From positions 124,001 through 188,000 of the forward strand of contig CAJXMW010000005.1 of the NCBI GenBank assembly GCA_913056235.1: a stretch of 64,000 nucleotides of DNA, written 5' to 3'. Origin of the DNA: an uncultured Fodinibius sp. (GTDB lineage: Bacteria > Bacteroidota > Rhodothermia > Balneolales > Balneolaceae). Made by a program: the position numbers and the translations under genes. Shown in pieces: positions 26,439 to 34,800 of this stretch (position 1 is the first letter of the stretch; every line of letters starts with the position of its first letter). Under the pieces are notes generated by a model. That model worked only from the letters and a program-made list of their open reading frames with translations. It ran no database searches and had not been told where the DNA came from.

Positions 26439-26740
26439 CTATTTTTTCCGCCGGATCCTTATGTCGCGGTGAACATCTCCTTCGATATCTTCAATGTGAT
26501 GCAGGTGAAAGACATTAGCTATAAAAAGCGTTGCCAGAGTTCCCATCATAGCAAAAAGAGCACTCCGGTAAGCTGCAAATACACCCCAAGCATTCCTATC
26601 ACAACCGCTCCAAAAGTCCCCCATACAATATTACTAACCAGCGTTATGCCTTCATGACCTACCCAATAAGCAACAATCCACCTGGTGGTAGCTCCAAGTA
26701 GAAATAGCCCAAAAATTGTAGTAGCACTAATCGTTTCCAT
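26439..26740 (-). pseudogene. Small multi-spanning membrane protein split by a frame change
   Basis: Two overlapping minus-strand ORFs look like one gene. The first (26546-26740) encodes METISATTIFGLFLLGATTR, then VSNIVWGTFGAVVIGMLGVYLQL, and stops soon after GVLF. The second (26439-26624) continues with AMMGTLATLFIANVFHLHHIEDIE and a basic end. Joining them by a -1 shift at a run of five T (plus-strand AAAAA at 26553-26557) gives an approximately 100-residue protein with three hydrophobic segments. The design recalls the YeaQ/YmgE transglycosylase-associated family, but that identity is uncertain. A disabling indel, a sequencing error or real frameshifting are all possible. Confidence 0.55.
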
Positions 26741-27017
26741 AGCATTTGGGATATGATGTTATCAGTACTCTCAACCTATTAACCTTATGCTGATAAACAT
26801 GTAAGGAAATCCCGCTATTCTGCCTCGTTGGTTATCGTACATCATAAGTCGTTGATGTTATCTCACTTAGCGTAGCCTCTTGCAATTACCGCTAGACCCT
26901 GAATTATTAATATTTCTGGCAACCGCATATTTTGCTTCCGCAGGATTCTTAATCTCAGTAACTTTATTGTTGCAGTCTACCTATGACCTGCAAACTAATA
27001 ATCCTAGGAGTATAGAA

Positions 27018-27875
27018 ATGAAAAAGACAATTCTGTTACTAATTATGGCGGTGTGGTGGGCAGGAAACACCTATGCCCAGTCACCGTGGTTGAGTGATAC
27101 TCGTCTTTCTTCAATATCACTCGAATGGGACAAACCCCTGTTCGATGATCGGACCTTTGATCGCAGTGATGTGTCCAACGCAAGCTCAGTACTGTTTCTG
27201 AGTGGTCGTATCAGGGTAAATGACAATTTCCGCTTTGTGGCTGAATTACCCGTCTCTAATTTTGGATATCAAGGCAACAATCCATTTGGTGGTGATGACA
27301 ACAGTACCGTTATCGGCAACATCTATGCCGGTGGCATCTACGACGTAAATACTGGAAATCCTAACACCCATTCCTTTATTGAACTGGGAGTTCGCATTCC
27401 TACTACGCCTGACCCACGAACCAATAAGCGGTTTGGCAGCAGCACGGGCAGATTTTCAGAACTTGAGCGTCAAGAAGCTTTTGGCTCGGATCAATGGTCG
27501 GTTCCGTTGATTGGAAACTATGTAACAACGGTTAGTGACCCGTTCGCAGTTAAATTCCGACTTGGAACGGTTTACGACCTTTTCGTAGATAACCTCAAGA
27601 ATCTGGACAACCAGCTACACTTGCTATATAGATTGTCTGCGATGTATCGACCGACAAACTTTGAAGCTTATCTCGGATTCTCCGGACGTAATCAATATGC
27701 CGGTTTACCTTCAGGAATTGATTTCTGGGATAGCGGCCTGACGCAGCTTCGAGCTGGAATAGCACGGCCGTTTCAAAACATCACCCCAGGCGTATATGTC
27801 CGAAAGCCACTAGGCGACAACTACAATCGAGCACTCGATTTTGCCTACGGTTTCAGTATTGAAATCCGTGGCTAA
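27018..27875 (+). CDS. Exported protein, probable outer-membrane beta-barrel
   Basis: I choose the ATG at 27018, which follows AGGAG by about 8 bases and gives a signal peptide (KKTILLLIMAVWWAGNTYAQ); the ORF track start 138 bases upstream lacks these. The mature part of about 265 residues has many alternating strands (VLFLSGRIRVNDNFRFVAELPVSNFGY, HSFIELGVRIP, FAVKFRLGTVYDLFVDN, LHLLYRLSAMYRP) and ends with DFAYGFSIEIRG. The pattern suits a small porin-like barrel. I recognise no specific family. It is monocistronic. Confidence 0.7.
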   Translation: MKKTILLLIMAVWWAGNTYAQSPWLSDTRLSSISLEWDKPLFDDRTFDRSDVSNASSVLFLSGRIRVNDNFRFVAELPVSNFGYQGNNPFGGDDNSTVIGNIYAGGIYDVNTGNPNTHSFIELGVRIPTTPDPRTNKRFGSSTGRFSELERQEAFGSDQWSVPLIGNYVTTVSDPFAVKFRLGTVYDLFVDNLKNLDNQLHLLYRLSAMYRPTNFEAYLGFSGRNQYAGLPSGIDFWDSGLTQLRAGIARPFQNITPGVYVRKPLGDNYNRALDFAYGFSIEIRG

Positions 27876-27900
27876 TTAACCAACTTTATCCTTGGTATTT

Positions 27901-27929
27901 AGGGCCGGTGACGACGAGTTGCCGGCCCT
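27901..27929. terminator. Hairpin between convergent genes
   Basis: AGGGCCGG at 27901-27908 and CCGGCCCT at 27922-27929 form a perfect G+C-rich stem between two convergent genes, followed on the plus strand by AACTTTT. Confidence 0.75.
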
Positions 27930-27937
27930 AACTTTTG

Positions 27938-29059
27938 CTACAAACTCTTGCGGTAGGTCCGGCGTCGTTTGTGAAGCCTGTTCTCGTACCTATTCCAGAG
28001 AGCCTGGATATCATCGTTGTCTTCAAGCTCGGGATTAGTCTCCACTTTTGTAATGCCGCGCCGGTTAAACATCTCATTCATCTCCTTGAAAATGATGGAG
28101 GTTAGCCCCTTGCCCTGGTACTTCGGCTCAATGCCGATCAGGTAAAAAGCCGCCCGATTATGAAAATAACGCGCCTTTAGCAGATGTAACCATCCAAACG
28201 GAAACAAGTGACCATTGGCTTTCTGCAGCGCTTTTGAGAACGAAGGCATGGTAATGGCAAATGCTACCAGATTTCCGTCATCGTCAGCCACACAATTAAT
28301 AAAGTCAGGATGGAGATAGCGAAAAAACTTATCTTTATAATATGAAACATGTGTTTCCTGAATGGGTACGAAGGTACTGAGATCACTGTAGGTTTTGTTA
28401 ATCAGATCGAACATCTCATCGGCATGATCAATAATTTCCCGGGTATTTGAAAACCGAACCACCTGAAGGTCGTACTTCTCGAGTATCAGATTCGAAAATC
28501 GTTGTACTTTTTCCGAAGGTCCATCCTCCGGAATCTTGATTTCAAACTCAACCCACTCCTTTTCTTTAACCATTCCCAGCTCCTCAAAATGCTTACTATA
28601 ATATGGCAAACTGTACCAGGTAATCATGGTATTCAACTCATCAAAGCCCTCCACAAGCACTCCCGCCTTATCCATATTGGAAAATCCGAGCGGCCCTTCC
28701 ATAAACTCCAAATCATTTTCTCGTCCTACTTCTGCCACGCGCTGCAGCAGCGCTTCCGTAACCGCTAGATCATCAACAGCATCGAACCAGCCAAACCGTA
28801 TTTTGGGCTTTCCCTGCTCGTTCACCTCCAGCCAGTTTATAATAGCAGCCACCCGGCCCACTGGTTTGTCGTCTTTATAAGCCATAAAAAAACGGGCCTC
28901 GGCATTCCTTCGAACAGGGTTTTTTTCGGGGTCAAAACTTTCTAATTCCTCCGAAATAATAGGAGGAGCCCAGTACGGGTTATCCTTTAAATTTGAAAAC
29001 TGGAATTTTACAAACTCCCTGAGCTGAGCAGTCGTTTTCAATTCCTCTATTTCGATCAT
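27938..29059 (-). CDS. GNAT-fold N-acyltransferase-like protein
   Basis: The 373-residue cytoplasmic protein has a GNAT-type domain in its C-terminal half: FYLIGIEPKYQGKGLTSIIFKEMNEMFNRRGITKVET fits the acetyl-CoA-binding motif A (Q/RxxGxG/A). The N-terminal half (FKDNPYWAPPIISEELESFDP, ARFFMAYKDDKPVGRVAAIIN) also has a GNAT-like strand pattern, suggesting a tandem arrangement. The size and the 'PYWxPP' opening match uncharacterised GNAT proteins common in Bacteroidota. The substrate is unknown. Confidence 0.75.
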   Translation of the reverse strand: MIEIEELKTTAQLREFVKFQFSNLKDNPYWAPPIISEELESFDPEKNPVRRNAEARFFMAYKDDKPVGRVAAIINWLEVNEQGKPKIRFGWFDAVDDLAVTEALLQRVAEVGRENDLEFMEGPLGFSNMDKAGVLVEGFDELNTMITWYSLPYYSKHFEELGMVKEKEWVEFEIKIPEDGPSEKVQRFSNLILEKYDLQVVRFSNTREIIDHADEMFDLINKTYSDLSTFVPIQETHVSYYKDKFFRYLHPDFINCVADDDGNLVAFAITMPSFSKALQKANGHLFPFGWLHLLKARYFHNRAAFYLIGIEPKYQGKGLTSIIFKEMNEMFNRRGITKVETNPELEDNDDIQALWNRYENRLHKRRRTYRKSL

Positions 29060-29420
29060 GAGTCACTTTTTATTACTGGAATGTGGCCAAAAGCCTGTCT
29101 GATGATAATCATTTTTTCTGTTCCTATGATAATCAATAGCAATAGAAATGAACAATGATTTTTTGCTGTGCGTTGCTGTAAAAATTACGGGACTATCAGA
29201 CAAACATCACGATAAGCACTATCGGCATCCCAAAAAATTAGTTCATCGATGCATTACATACGTGGCGCATTATTTAAAGATACAGCAGCACTGTCCTGTC
29301 AAGGATTTAATCGATCCTGCAGAAACAGGCCCCGCCTGCATGTAAGGTATTTCCCTATTTTTTCTAGCTCAAAAACTATATAGACTATGCATAACCTTCT
29401 AATTTTAAAGGGATAGCAAT
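29060..29420. other. Intergenic region between divergent genes
   Basis: I see no convincing gene here. A 65-residue plus-strand ORF (29148-29345) is rich in His and Lys and resembles no family I know. The divergent promoters of the GNAT and SRPBCC genes should lie here. Confidence 0.35.
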
Positions 29421-29993
29421 ATGAAAATATTAAAAATCATCGGGATTGTTGTTTTAGTACTGGTAGTGCTTTTCTTTGGGATCGCGATGTTTCTGCCTTC
29501 GAAGGTGCATGTTGAGCGCTCGCTGATAATACCGGCCTCCAGTGAGGTGGTTTTCGACCAGGTTAACGATTTACGCAACTGGAAAAACTGGTCGCCCTGG
29601 CACCAGATGGATCCGGATATGAAAATCACTTATAAGGGATTTCTACAAGGAGAGGGCGCTTCCTATCAATGGGAAAGCAATAAAGTTGGAAATGGCAAAC
29701 TCACCATTACTGAAAGCCATCCACACCAATATATTGCCACAGAAATGGATTTTATGGAAGAAGGCAATGCTATGGGATATTACAGGTTTGAACCAACCAA
29801 TGAAGGCACCCAGGTCACTTGGGTCTTTGAAACCGATATGGGGAGCGATCCCGTTGACAAATATATCGGGCTCATGATGGACAGCATGATTGGTTCGGAT
29901 TTTGAAAAGGGGTTGAACAATTTGAAAAAACACGTTAAAAAAATGCCGTCAACTATGATGACCGGAGACACACCGGTGGAAACGACCAATTAG
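29421..29993 (+). CDS. SRPBCC-family protein with N-terminal membrane anchor
   Basis: The 190-residue protein begins with a single membrane segment (IIGIVVLVLVVLFFGIAMFLP). A START/SRPBCC domain follows: VERSLIIPASSEVVFDQVNDLRNWKNWSPW is the usual opening of polyketide-cyclase-like members, and VTWVFETDMGSDP is a later strand. The domain forms a hydrophobic pocket for lipids or other small molecules. The anchor would place it at the cytoplasmic or periplasmic membrane face. The ligand is unknown and the neighbours give no hint. Confidence 0.82.
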   Translation: MKILKIIGIVVLVLVVLFFGIAMFLPSKVHVERSLIIPASSEVVFDQVNDLRNWKNWSPWHQMDPDMKITYKGFLQGEGASYQWESNKVGNGKLTITESHPHQYIATEMDFMEEGNAMGYYRFEPTNEGTQVTWVFETDMGSDPVDKYIGLMMDSMIGSDFEKGLNNLKKHVKKMPSTMMTGDTPVETTN

Positions 29994-30022
29994 TTCCACT
30001 GATTGTAGAAATAATATACAAT

Positions 30023-30053
30023 ACGTCATACGTTCTATTGAGAGGTATGGCGT
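30023..30053 (+). terminator. Possible terminator after the SRPBCC gene
   Basis: ACGTCATAC pairs with GTATGGCGT (one G-T pair), followed by TTTAGTA. The stem is short with a weak T tract, so this is only a probable terminator. Confidence 0.5.
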
Positions 30054-30170
30054 TTTAGTATCGTTCCTTTCCCCTACAAAGAGGCACAAGCTTACACTAC
30101 GGTCTACAACTTTTAACCCTTTCGATCCCTTCTCTTAAAGAACTTATCGTATGGCTGTAATATATCACCA

Positions 30171-30677
30171 ATGATCTATAGCATGGAACCTATTACTTCG
30201 GTTAAGGAATTATATCTCAAATTCATCAGTGATATCTATCACGGTGAAGTACTGTTGGTCCCTGAACTGCGTTTCTTCATTGAACAGTCCAAATCTGTAG
30301 AGCTTCAAAAAATAATCAAGAAACATCTGTACAATACCCGTTCCCATACCGATCAGCTCGAAGAGCTCCAAAAAAATATACTCACCAATATTCTTCGCGA
30401 ACACTGCCGAACGATGAAATCCATGATTCTTGAAAGCAAAGAGCTGGTTGATCGCTGTACCGACGCCAATACGTGGGAACGCGCCATTGTGGGATTATTA
30501 CATCGCATTACAAATTGCCTGTCAACGGCATATCAAATACTGATTGCCATGGCCGATGAACTTGACTTGCCCCACATCACCAAAAAATACTACAACACCA
30601 CCTGGAAGAGGAACGCATATTGGAGTACCAGACTCTATTCCAGGAATTTAACCTTCAAAAGAAACTATGATGACTAA
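30171..30677 (+). CDS. DUF892 (YciE/YciF-like) ferritin-fold protein, first of a pair
   Basis: The 168-residue mostly helical protein fits the DUF892 plan: VKELYLKFISDIYHGEVLLVPELRFFIEQS is the first helix, and LLHRITNCLSTAYQILIAMADEL a later one. In the family the equivalent positions form a four-helix bundle with a ferritin-like di-metal site; here several acidic/His positions are replaced (EVLLVPEL for the usual EKQLLKAL), so metal binding is doubtful. The start may be Met5 at 30183. It overlaps the next DUF892 gene by 11 bases, and the two may form a heteromer (inference). Confidence 0.65.
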   Translation: MIYSMEPITSVKELYLKFISDIYHGEVLLVPELRFFIEQSKSVELQKIIKKHLYNTRSHTDQLEELQKNILTNILREHCRTMKSMILESKELVDRCTDANTWERAIVGLLHRITNCLSTAYQILIAMADELDLPHITKKYYNTTWKRNAYWSTRLYSRNLTFKRNYDD

Positions 30678-31224
30678 ACAACAAAATAACGATACCTTCG
30701 ATATTTATGATCTGTTGCTCGAACAGATACGTGATATTTACGATGGAGAACTGCAGCAAATTGATTTTTTTAATGAGCTGTCGGATTCAACGAACTCTTT
30801 TGAACTCAACGAGTTTTTGCAGTACCACCTGCGAGAAACCGAGCGACAGACCGGCAGAATTGAGAGTGTATTAGAAGAACTGGCGGAAGTGCTTTCGGGA
30901 GAATCCTGCGACGGTATAAAAGGACTCATTAAAGAAACCCGGAAATTGGCTAAACGCTGTTTGAACGACGAAGTTTGCGATGCAGCTATTGTAACGGCTA
31001 TCCAACATATCAACCATTACGAGATGGCCGGGTATGGAACAGCTATTGCCTATGCAAAGGCACTGGAACGTCACGAAATCGCCGAACAACTTCTGGAAAC
31101 ACTCCGCGAAGAAAAACGAGCTGATATGGGACTTAGTGACCTCGCGGAAAACCAGATTAATTCCCATGCCAAGTGGTCTGCTATAGTGGAAAAAATTGAG
31201 CCACGGATCGGGGCAAAGAAATAA
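30667..31224 (+). CDS. DUF892 (YciE/YciF-like) ferritin-fold protein, second of a pair
   Basis: The 185-residue protein is a more canonical member: LLLEQIRDIYDGELQQIDFFNELS, then LQYHLRETERQTGRIESVLEEL with the E-x-x-H/Q pattern, IQHINHYEMAGYGTAIAYAKAL, and LLETLREEKRADMGLSDLAEN. These match the helices of the YciE/YciF fold, which is linked to stress conditions in enterobacteria. The ATG lies inside the end of the previous gene (11-base overlap), so the pair is translationally coupled. The pair probably arose by duplication followed by divergence. Confidence 0.85.
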   Translation: MMTKQQNNDTFDIYDLLLEQIRDIYDGELQQIDFFNELSDSTNSFELNEFLQYHLRETERQTGRIESVLEELAEVLSGESCDGIKGLIKETRKLAKRCLNDEVCDAAIVTAIQHINHYEMAGYGTAIAYAKALERHEIAEQLLETLREEKRADMGLSDLAENQINSHAKWSAIVEKIEPRIGAKK

Positions 31225-31381
31225 ACGACTGCAAACCATAAAATGTATTCGGGCTCAGACCTGGATAATTTCCATGATCTTTTCCTTCAGCATATAAGTA
31301 TCGTATGTACGCTATTATCCTTGGATCACAAAGTGTATTATAGCTCATCAGTATGCAATACGCTCAAATCTGTGCCTCATA

Positions 31382-31585
31382 TCACCTATTCTTGACCAGA
31401 AAAGAGACTTTGGCATTTACTCGATAGCGGACAATCTTGTTCTTTTCTACAACGCCCTGCATATTCTCGACATATACGCTCTTGATATCCTGTACTGTTT
31501 TAGCAGCCAGCATAACCGCATTTTCAAGCGCCTTTTCCATGGTTTCTCCTTCGGCCATCACTTCTATCACTTTTGCTAATGTCAT
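31382..31585 (-). CDS. Dodecin (flavin-binding small protein)
   Basis: The 67-residue protein matches the dodecin fold and length: KVIEVMAEGETMEKALENAVMLAAKTVQDIKSVYVENMQGVV and RYRVNAKVSFLVK correspond to the beta-alpha-beta-beta plan. Dodecins form hollow dodecamers that store or buffer riboflavin and FMN. The usual flavin-stacking Trp is not present in the expected NxxWxEV segment (here IKSVYVEN), so a tyrosine-containing subtype or altered ligand binding is possible. It stands alone in a stress-related neighbourhood. Confidence 0.85.
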   Translation of the reverse strand: MTLAKVIEVMAEGETMEKALENAVMLAAKTVQDIKSVYVENMQGVVEKNKIVRYRVNAKVSFLVKNR

Positions 31586-31799
31586 GATACTCTCTCCTTG
31601 GATTTATTAAGTGAAATTATTTTTCAATTTACGCACTCCAGCAGACAGCTAAACAACCAGTTGCCCTGATTATGATGTAGGGTATTCCCAACAAAGTAAA
31701 AGAAATACAGTATAGTGATTTGCCTACATCAAGACGGCACTTTTCCCTGAAAGCTTTGTAGCTGTATTTTTTGTACGATACAGGAAGTAGTAAACAGTA

Positions 31800-32108
31800 A
31801 TGAGCAAAATCATGAAAAAAGCCAGTAACAAAACGGTCAAAATATTGGTCAATTCGCAATTCCTGTCGCCTTCTGATATCAGTGATCTGGAACAATGGGA
31901 AAATGAAGGCGGACAAACAGCCACGAAAAATGATTTCTTGCGTTCTTTTGCTCCTGTTAAACGCGGTGATATCTTTGAAGTTAAGGTCGGCGATTTCCAT
32001 TACGACAACGGCACGCTCTATTTTGAAGTTGAAATTAAAATCCTGGCCCTGCCTAACGCTAACCAGGAAAAACCGTACATCTCAAGTAACCATTTATCCA
32101 CAGGATGA
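31800..32108 (+). CDS. Small hypothetical protein
   Basis: The 102-residue protein has a basic, helical start (SKIMKKASNKTVKILVNSQFLSPSDISDLEQWENEG) and then a beta-rich part (VKRGDIFEVKVGDFHYDNGTLYFEVEIKIL). An AGGAAG box lies about 18 bases upstream. The composition looks like a real globular protein, unlike the minus-strand shadow ORFs over the same bases. I recognise no family and infer no function. Confidence 0.5.
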   Translation: MSKIMKKASNKTVKILVNSQFLSPSDISDLEQWENEGGQTATKNDFLRSFAPVKRGDIFEVKVGDFHYDNGTLYFEVEIKILALPNANQEKPYISSNHLSTG

Positions 32109-32228
32109 AAGGGTATTACAAGCTACTATTCCCCTTTGACTATAAATATGTTATATGTGAGTAGAGAGAATAAGGTTTACTTTTTTTGTTCTTATGGCAT
32201 CATATGATGTCGAAAAAATTAGGGGTTT

Positions 32229-32318
32229 GGGTTGAGGGTGTTCTGTTAAGCCGGGACTGAGATTATACCTTTTGAATCTGATCTGCTTCATTGCAGCGAA
32301 GGGAATACCAGAACTCCA
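32229..32318 (+). promoter_or_regulatory. TPP-riboswitch-like element (THI box)
   Basis: The core reads GAGGGTGTTC, then GGGACTGAGATTATACC, GAATCTGATCTGC and GCAGCGAAGGGAATA. This follows the THI-box order: GGGTG...CTGAGA...ACC...CTGATC...GCGxAGGGA. The P2 stem GTTC/GGAC and the CTGC/GCAG stem can form. It deviates in ATCTGA for ACCTGA and TTCATT for TTAAT, so ligand affinity may be reduced. A terminator follows about 30 bases later. No thiamine gene lies downstream in the window: the next loci are two tRNA genes and an integrase. Confidence 0.75.
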
Positions 32319-32346
32319 GTTTTAAAGATCAAAAATGTAAGCAAGG

Positions 32347-32378
32347 AGCCTGACATTTGAATGGTGTCGGGCTTTTTT
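32347..32378 (+). terminator. Intrinsic terminator after the TPP-like element
   Basis: AGCCTGACAT at 32347-32356 pairs with GTGTCGGGCT at 32364-32373 (two G-T pairs), followed by TTTTT. The position suits either riboswitch-controlled termination or simple transcript ending. Confidence 0.85.
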
Positions 32379-32841
32379 AATTGAACGTAATAGCCATGGC
32401 TCATTGCTAGTCATACAAAAATGCGTTACCGGCCAAACACCAATATCAGCACCGAGCATCCTATTCTTAAAACTTTCATTAGCCCTTAGGATTATATTCT
32501 TGAACTTATGTTTCCCTTGTAGCTATGGCGCTATTTGAAACTCGTTTCAAAAAACCAAAATGTCAGCTTATTACTTTTCAATTCCATTTTGAAAATCAAT
32601 TGAATCCCTAGATTATAAATACCAAAATTACGTTGTAGAAGTAATTCTTAATGCCTTATATTTGGACTCTCGAAAATTCATTGTTCATTCACAAATTGCT
32701 AGCAGGACTTAGGCACCGATTTTGTTACCAAATTGTTACAAAAATGGGAGCAAAACCGGGGGTAGAAGTACGATATTCAATAAAAGTCACTTTTACCAAA
32801 AAGTACTCTAAGTCGTTGCAAGGCAACTGTTTAAAGCAATT
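32379..32841. other. Gene-free stretch between terminator and tRNA-Leu
   Basis: About 460 A+T-rich bases have no believable ORF; the 70-residue ORF at 32651-32863 runs into the tRNA. The promoter for the tRNA genes presumably lies near the 3' end. Confidence 0.4.
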
Positions 32842-32929
32842 GCCCGAGTGGCGGAATTGGTAGACGCGTCGGACTTAAAATCCGATTGGTATCTAAATGC
32901 CAGTGCCGGTTCGAGTCCGGCCTCGGGTA
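32842..32929 (+). tRNA. tRNA-Leu (anticodon TAA)
   Basis: The class II tRNA has acceptor GCCCGAG/CTCGGGT (one G-T pair at position 1), D arm TGGCGGAATTGGTAGACGC, anticodon arm TCGGACTTAAAATCCGA with TAA, a long variable arm, and T arm GCCGGTTCGAGTCCGGC. The discriminator is A and no CCA is encoded. Confidence 0.95.
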
Positions 32930-33055
32930 CACAACTCACATAAGTCATTTATAATGGCTTATATTAAAACATAGAATAAAATTGGTGAAAGGAACTTTTA
33001 GCAAATGTGTCATTAACTAGCGAATAATATATTATTTATTAGCTATTATAGTATT

Positions 33056-33128
33056 GGGCCCGTAGCTCAGCGGTTAGAGCAGTCGACTCATAATCGATTG
33101 GCCGCAGGTTCAAATCCTGCCGGGCCCA
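33056..33128 (+). tRNA. tRNA with CAT anticodon, probably tRNA-Ile2
   Basis: The acceptor stem GGGCCCG pairs with CGGGCCC. The anticodon arm GTCGACTCATAATCGAT carries CAT and the T arm is GCAGGTTCAAATCCTGC. The stretch GGTTAGAGCAGTCGACTCATAATCGATTGG is closer to the E. coli isoleucine tRNA that decodes AUA (lysidine-modified) than to elongator or initiator methionine tRNA. It is the last tRNA before the integrase and the likely attachment gene of the element. No CCA is encoded. Confidence 0.9.
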
Positions 33129-33426
33129 CTTTTCTTTTCCTTCCCCTTACCTCCTCCAAGTCACCCTCAATTACATTTAAACGGTATATTTTAGGCCTAT
33201 TCCCTCCTTTCATACAAAAATACCTTCGTGAAAGCATTTCACTTTCTGCAACAATTTATGTAAATAGTGGGTACAAAAATGGGTACACCAGTTGGTACAT
33301 ATACCCACCTTTGCTTAAAGGCTCCAAAAGGCCTGTTAATTGATTAGAATCGATTGCAGAATTAGTCCTAGAGCCTGTAAAGTGGTAAAATCACAAATAT
33401 TGCACATTTGAAGAATAGAGGAAAGT

Positions 33427-34602
33427 ATGGCAAGTCTTAAGAAACGGGGAGATGTCTACTACATTCGGTTTTTTGCAAAAATAAATGGCAAACGAAAGCG
33501 AAAGGCACTGAGTCTAGATACTACTCAAAAAAGAGAGGCACAAAAACTATTAATTGAATATGAGGAAAAATTCCAGCGGGGCGAAATCGATCCGTTTAAC
33601 GGATGGAATCCTAAAAAGGAAGCCGAAAAGAAAAGACAAAAGCTACGGGGCAAATATATCGCCTTGCACAAGGCAGCCGATCAGTTTATTGAAGAACGTA
33701 GTCAGGCCAATCAGAATACCAAAGACAACTACCGGCGACACTTGGATATGCTAGAAGATCAGCTCGGACAGACTATGCCCGTAACGGAAATTATGGAAAA
33801 GGACATACGGGAGTTTTGCTTTCGGGATGATCTCGCTCCGGCCACCCAGGCAAGCTACCTTCGACACTTGAAGGTGTTCTTCAAATGGATGCACGAAAAA
33901 GAAATCCTGAAGGAGGATATTACCGCTGATATTAAACCACCGAAAGTCCCGCAGAAGATTGCTCAGAAAACGATTTCAAGAGAAGAGCTCGACAGGGTGT
34001 TTGAAGCCTACGACAAATTCTATAAAGAGCAGAAAGAGAAAGGCTACGTGACCAAACCACATCAAATGCGGTTATGGTTTAAGCCAATGATCAACACCAT
34101 GTATTACTGTGGCATGCGGGCAAGCGAGGCGGTAAATCTTCAATGGAACGAGGTTGACCTTGAGGGAGATCCTGATGATCCGGACGATTACGGCCATATC
34201 ATGATTATCAACACCGATGAAAATACCACAAAGTCTAAAAAAGAGCGCTCGATTCCTATTAGGGAACCACTGAAGCCGTGGCTGGTGGAATGGCACGAGA
34301 AGCAAGGCGAACCCAAGGATGGATACGTTTTTCCAAGCTCGACGGGCTTGAACCGTTTTCACGGGATGACGGCAGGATCATTATCCCGATCTTTTAAAAA
34401 GTTCGTACGACTGGCCGAAGATGTACCCAATTCTATAACCTTGCACGGCCTCCGACACTCATGTGCTACCGACCTGTTGCGTAAAGGGGTCCCTATTCAT
34501 TTGGTCCAAAAAATAATGGGACACTCGTCCATTGATGTCACCCAGATTTATGAGCATCTGGATCAGAAGGACCTTAAAAACGCAGTAAAGGGAATTGATT
34601 AA
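33427..34602 (+). CDS. Tyrosine recombinase (phage/island integrase)
   Basis: The 391-residue protein has an Arm-type N-terminus (KKRGDVYYIRFFAKINGKRKRKALSL), a SAM-like core-binding domain (ADQFIEERSQANQNTKDNYRRHL) and a catalytic domain. Catalytic residues visible are Arg in YCGMRASEAVNL, HGLRHSCAT (HxxR), GHSSIDVTQIYEHL (His and the Tyr nucleophile). It would integrate the element at an attachment site; its start is 298 bases after the CAT tRNA. The intact active site suggests it could still be functional. Confidence 0.93.
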   Translation: MASLKKRGDVYYIRFFAKINGKRKRKALSLDTTQKREAQKLLIEYEEKFQRGEIDPFNGWNPKKEAEKKRQKLRGKYIALHKAADQFIEERSQANQNTKDNYRRHLDMLEDQLGQTMPVTEIMEKDIREFCFRDDLAPATQASYLRHLKVFFKWMHEKEILKEDITADIKPPKVPQKIAQKTISREELDRVFEAYDKFYKEQKEKGYVTKPHQMRLWFKPMINTMYYCGMRASEAVNLQWNEVDLEGDPDDPDDYGHIMIINTDENTTKSKKERSIPIREPLKPWLVEWHEKQGEPKDGYVFPSSTGLNRFHGMTAGSLSRSFKKFVRLAEDVPNSITLHGLRHSCATDLLRKGVPIHLVQKIMGHSSIDVTQIYEHLDQKDLKNAVKGID

Positions 34603-34615
34603 ATAGGGAGCATAA

Positions 34616-34704
34616 AAAATTCGTAAGGATCTTAACGAATGGGGTGAATTAGGGTTATTTCGTCCAAAAGGAAAAACCAAAAGCCGCCGTTATGAACTGA
34701 TTTA
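34616..34704 (+). pseudogene. C-terminal remnant of a winged-helix-like domain
   Basis: After the integrase stop, a short frame without a start codon reads IRKDLNEWGELGLFRPKGKT then KSRRYELI and a stop. This looks like the last wing of a winged-helix domain, as found at the end of some Fic proteins and regulators. A stop codon lies just upstream in the same frame, so the rest of the gene is gone. It suggests earlier rearrangement inside the element. Confidence 0.4.
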
Positions 34705-34800
34705 AAATTCGGAAATAATTCGGAATATTTGGGAGGAAATTTACGAGTACCTGGATTAACGACCATTAAATTACAATATGAGGGATTGACTACTTACAGT

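Noticed and set aside
29148-29345. 65-residue plus-strand ORF between the GNAT and SRPBCC genes
   Set aside because: Its His/Lys-rich sequence has no family likeness and no ribosome-binding site is visible. The interval is better read as a divergent promoter region.
31629-32000. 123-residue minus-strand ORF opposite the 31800 gene
   Set aside because: The plus-strand ORF has a better start context and more protein-like composition; the minus reading is Cys/Phe-rich like a shadow.
32651-32863. 70-residue ORF before tRNA-Leu
   Set aside because: It runs into the tRNA gene and has no recognisable protein features.
33098-33343. 81-residue ORF starting inside the CAT tRNA
   Set aside because: It begins within the tRNA and its sequence looks random.
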